Below, one piece after another: positions 61,101 through 64,000 of a stretch of DNA of 64,000 bases. Both the position numbers and the translations under genes were made by a program. The notes under the pieces are model-generated. The model had not been told where the DNA came from. It saw nothing but the letters and a program-made list of their open reading frames with translations, and made no database searches. The stretch spans positions 124,001 through 188,000 of the forward strand of contig NZ_CP137079.1 in NCBI RefSeq assembly GCF_033170155.1, given 5' to 3'. Numbering within the stretch: the first letter of the stretch is position 1; each line of letters begins with the position of its first letter. Source of the DNA: Raineyella sp. W15-4. GTDB taxonomy: Bacteria > Actinomycetota > Actinomycetes > Propionibacteriales > Propionibacteriaceae.

Positions 61101-62621
61101 CTCAAGATCGACGAGGTGTCCAACCTGGGTGCCGCCCGGATCCGGCTGCGTTCGCTGAAGGCGGCCACCGAGGAACGTACGCTCGCCGCGACCCTCGCGG
61201 CCGACGACCCGGAGGTGAGCACGATGCCGGATACCGCCGCGGACGCCGGCCGGGAGCTCGTCCCCGCCGCGGCGGCAGGCAGTCACGTGGTGGAGCGGCA
61301 TCCGTTCACCAAGGAGATGAGGGAGCGCCGCACCATCCTGGTGCCGCAGATGTCGCCGATCCACTTCCGGCTGGTCATCCCGGTGCTGGAGCGCAGCGGC
61401 TACCGCGCGGTGCTGCTCGACCACGCCTCCAAGGAGGACATCGAGGTCGGCCTGGCGCACGTCAACAACGACGCCTGCTACCCGGCGATCATGGTGGTCG
61501 GCCAGCTGGTCAACGCCTTCGTCTCCGGCCGGTTCGACCCGGACGACTGCGTCGTCGGGATCACCCAGACCGGCGGGATGTGCCGGGCGACGAACTACGC
61601 CGGTCTGCTCCGCAAGGCGCTCCGCGACGCCGGCTACGGTAGCGTCCCGGTGCTCGCGGTAAGCGCCCAGTCGATCGAGGAGAACCCGGGCTTCCGGCTG
61701 TCGCTACCGATGATGCACCGGGCGGTGAAGGCCCTCGTCATCGGCGACGTGCTGCAGCAGGTGCTGCTCCGGGTCCGCCCGTACGAACGGGACGCCGGCA
61801 GCGCCGATGCCCTCTACCAGCGGTGGAACACCATTGCGGAGGAGCACCTCCGGCAGAGTGGGAACTCGCCGACCCTGGGCCGGCGGCTGGGCTTCGGCCG
61901 GCTGATCAACCGGCTCGTCGGCGAGTTCGACGCCCTCCCGCTCCGCACTGCCGTCCGCCGACCGCGGGTCGGCATCGTCGGCGAGATCCTGGTGAAATTC
62001 CACCCCGACGCTAACAACCACGCCGTCCGGGTGGTCGAGTCCGAGGGCTGCGAGGCGGTCCTCCCGGGGCTGATGGAGTTCTTCCTGATGGGCCTGGCAG
62101 GGGCCGACTGGACCGCCGCCACCCTGGGCATCGGCGAGAAGAACCTACGGACGAAGCACTGGGCGTTGTGGGCGCTGGAGCAGTACCAACAGACGGCGCA
62201 CCGGGCGCTGGCGGCCTCGGAGCGGTTCGAGGTGCCGGCCCGGATCGGCGATCTGGCGCAGAAGGCCCAGACGGTGTTGTCGCTCGGCAACCGGGCGGGA
62301 GAGGCCTGGCTGCTGACCGCCGAGATGATCGAACTGATCGAGACCGGGACGCCGAACATCATCTGTGCCCAGCCGTTCGCCTGCCTGCCCAACCACATCG
62401 TCGGGCGGGGCATGTTCCACGAGCTGCGCCGCCGCTACCCGCAGGCCAACATCGTCTCCATCGACTACGACCCCGGTGCCAGCGAGGTCAACCAACTCAA
62501 CCGGATCAAGCTGATGATCTCCACGGCGAAACTCAACGACCCGGTGGGCTCCGATGCGGAGACCACCGGGTGCGAGGGTGGCGAGGCGTACGCCGCCGCG
62601 GCGTCGGGCCGGCTGATTTGA
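58185..62621 (+). CDS. 2-hydroxyacyl-CoA dehydratase activase-related fusion protein
   Basis: A 1478-residue protein. Two ASKHA ATPase domains of the BadF/BadG/BcrA/BcrD type occur in tandem: the first with LGLDVGSTTVK (near 23-32) and the cluster-binding Cys139 in NGSCAGGTGAF, the second with LGIDAGSTTIK (near 334) and Cys pair NEACSSGCGSF (near 456). A cysteine motif CRLCQNHC is near 618, then a DUF2229 region (IPRVLNMYENYPFWFTLL) and a C-terminal HgdB/activase-related part (QMSPIHFRL, NNDACYPAI, GGMCRATNYAG). Family members use ATP to energise electron transfer in oxygen-sensitive 2-hydroxyacyl-CoA dehydration. GTG start with GGGAGG upstream. No separate dehydratase subunits are next to it. 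Confidence 0.9.
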   Translation: MGDTTTESGRIGSSGAGPVLQLGLDVGSTTVKVVVLDGDRTVFEEYRRHNADVRGELSRLLREVSAALPGREVRAAVTGSGGLSVADLMGVPFVQEVIAETATIRRHDPDTDVVIELGGEDAKITYLHPTPEQRMNGSCAGGTGAFIDQMASLLHTDAAGLDSLAAGASHVYPIASRCGVFAKSDIQPLINQGAAPEDLAASVFRAVATQTVSGLACGRPIRGTVVFLGGPLHFLPQLREAYAAVLPADSCTFRTPERAQLYVAIGAALLADGQPQALDVLVSRLRQRTVLPLETARMRALFADADELRAFEERHARATVPQRDIEEAAGDCFLGIDAGSTTIKAVITNGDDEIVFSHYASNQGDPVSSAVAILRRIHDELPAAARIVRSCVTGYGEDLVRAALHLDEGEIETMAHYRAAEHLSPGVTAVIDIGGQDMKYLRIRDHVVDSIAVNEACSSGCGSFLQTFAQTMGTDVRHFAQAALESAHPADLGSRCTVFMNSSVKQAQKEGAGMGDISAGLSYSVVRNALYKVIKLKDPSELGDTVVVQGGTFLNDAVLRAFELLTGREVVRPDIAGLMGAYGAALTARKHRDRPGAGGLPTVAELDDFAIRTELRTCRLCQNHCDLTVSHLNDGTRHVSGNRCERGASEEARPRRSPIPNLYDYRYRRIFGYRRLTEKAATRGDIGIPRVLNMYENYPFWFTLLTRLGFRVTLSGRSSHAVYERGMESIASENICYPAKLVHGHIQDLLAKGQRTIFYPCVTYEQQLVEGTDNTYNCPIVGSYPEVIFNTMEELREPGVRFLKPFVNLGDRDTLVRRIVEEFADWQVTPEEAAVAVDEAYAEDARAREDIRAEGRRALAYLEEHDLRGIVLAGRPYHADPEIHHGIPELIVGLGMVVLSEDAICDQGRLERPLRVRDQWAYHSRLYEAADVVARNPRLEIVQLNSFGCGLDAVTTDQVAEIIEAKAGIYTSLKIDEVSNLGAARIRLRSLKAATEERTLAATLAADDPEVSTMPDTAADAGRELVPAAAAGSHVVERHPFTKEMRERRTILVPQMSPIHFRLVIPVLERSGYRAVLLDHASKEDIEVGLAHVNNDACYPAIMVVGQLVNAFVSGRFDPDDCVVGITQTGGMCRATNYAGLLRKALRDAGYGSVPVLAVSAQSIEENPGFRLSLPMMHRAVKALVIGDVLQQVLLRVRPYERDAGSADALYQRWNTIAEEHLRQSGNSPTLGRRLGFGRLINRLVGEFDALPLRTAVRRPRVGIVGEILVKFHPDANNHAVRVVESEGCEAVLPGLMEFFLMGLAGADWTAATLGIGEKNLRTKHWALWALEQYQQTAHRALAASERFEVPARIGDLAQKAQTVLSLGNRAGEAWLLTAEMIELIETGTPNIICAQPFACLPNHIVGRGMFHELRRRYPQANIVSIDYDPGASEVNQLNRIKLMISTAKLNDPVGSDAETTGCEGGEAYAAAASGRLI

Positions 62622-62750
62622 CGCGGTAAGACGACCTGGGTAATGTTTGCCGAGCTGCCGGCGCGGGAGACCGAGCGGGTGGCTCCTCGGGTCAGGGATG
62701 GTTCGGGGGCTTGGTTGGTCAGGTTGGGTTGGGTCTGCGTGTGAGTAGAT

Positions 62751-62779
62751 TTGACAGGGTTTGATCGGCTGGGTAAGGT
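62751..62779 (+). promoter_or_regulatory. rRNA operon promoter
   Basis: A -35 TTGACA (62751-62756) and -10 TAAGGT (62774-62779) are separated by 17 bases, a near-consensus housekeeping promoter about 290 bases upstream of the 16S gene. The region 62622-62750 before it holds no gene. A second TTGACA at 62902-62907 has no good -10 at the right distance. Confidence 0.7.
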
Positions 62780-62837
62780 TGATCTGGTCGCCCCGGGCGG
62801 GTTCCACTTTGGTGGGGTTGGTTTGGTGTGTGTCCGA

Positions 62838-63064
62838 TGTTTGAGAACTCAACAGTGTGCTTTGTTTAGTCAATGCCAAATGACATCACTTTTTGTGGTG
62901 TTTGACATCACGAATGTTTGTTTGTGTTGTCCCCGGCTGGCTCTCTTCGGGGGGTTGGTCGGAATTTCTTTGAGATGTTGATGGACCAGTTTATGTCTGG
63001 TATGTCGGGTCTCTCTCTGTGTGACGCTTTTCGCCCTGCTTTGGTGGGGTGTGGCGATATTTTT
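62838..63064 (+). promoter_or_regulatory. rRNA leader with conserved antitermination-type box and hairpins
   Basis: TTTGAGAACTCAACAGTGTG within 62838-62860 matches the conserved leader box of actinobacterial rRNA operons. Further on are a direct repeat TGACATCAC (62881-62889 and 62903-62911), a CCCCG/CGGGG hairpin (62931-62952) and ACCAG/CTGGT (62985-63001), which are likely parts of the antitermination and RNase III processing signals. Confidence 0.6.

Positions 63065-64000
<936 letters not shown>

Noticed and set aside
58116-61460. A 1114-residue open frame on the minus strand across the activase fusion gene
   Set aside because: It is rich in Gly, Asp, Gln, Arg and His without hydrophobic cores or motifs and mirrors the real plus-strand gene. 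Long antisense frames are expected at this GC content.

Overview
The window is GC-rich DNA of a high-GC Gram-positive bacterium. The partial 16S rRNA gene at the right end, the GTG starts, the GTGA/ATGA overlaps, the leaderless TANNNT-ATG promoters and the gene content (RecQ with a phosphoribosyltransferase-like tail, DUF222/HNH protein, CmtR-type sensor, YhgE/Pip, AMIN-like lipoprotein) point to Actinobacteria. My best inference is family Propionibacteriaceae, from reading the 16S by eye and without a database search.

Layout. 1-5.4 kb: end of an M3 oligopeptidase, a RecQ helicase with an extra C-terminal domain, and a DUF222/HNH endonuclease on the opposite strand. 5.5-13.4 kb: an aldo/keto reductase, then a complete four-gene Wadjet type I (JetABCD/MksFEBG) plasmid-defence operon. 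13.4-17.6 kb: secreted trypsin-like protease, AraC/VOC pair, PAP2 phosphatase, TauE/SafE exporter. 17.6-20.6 kb: a minus-strand cluster of radical SAM enzyme, TetR regulator, patatin and CmpB-like membrane protein, possibly acting on membrane lipids. 21.0-29.0 kb: a GntR regulator divergent from an eight-gene aromatic-acid operon (amidohydrolase, class III extradiol dioxygenase, C-C hydrolase, Rieske oxygenase alpha and beta, SDR dehydrogenase, TrxR-type ferredoxin reductase, 7Fe ferredoxin). 29-32.6 kb: adenine deaminase, a VapBC-like pair, and a CmtR-type sensor with a cation efflux protein. 32.6-37.7 kb: PAF-acetylhydrolase-like enzyme, flavodoxin, TetR, VOC protein, YibE/F protein. 37.8-41.4 kb: cobU-cobK, DUF2207 protein, small hypothetical. 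41.4-46.5 kb: a minus-strand PhnDCE-type transporter operon with a HAD hydrolase and an RpiR regulator. 46.6-50.3 kb: degenerate ABC ATPase, YhgE/Pip protein and TetR in one operon. 50.3-58.0 kb: GAP-family membrane protein, MBL hydrolase, patatin preceded by a leader peptide, PlsC acyltransferase, succinate-semialdehyde dehydrogenase, AMIN-like lipoprotein, MetY, MarR. 58.2-62.6 kb: a 1478-residue 2-hydroxyacyl-CoA dehydratase activase fusion. 62.7-64.0 kb: rRNA promoter, leader and the first 936 or so bases of 16S rRNA.

I see no tRNA, insertion sequence, CRISPR array or prophage. The strongest functional module is the Wadjet operon. The less described ones are the radical SAM/patatin cluster, the leader-peptide/interleaved-stem region before the second patatin, and a 16-bp palindrome present in the HNH gene and twice in an intergenic region.
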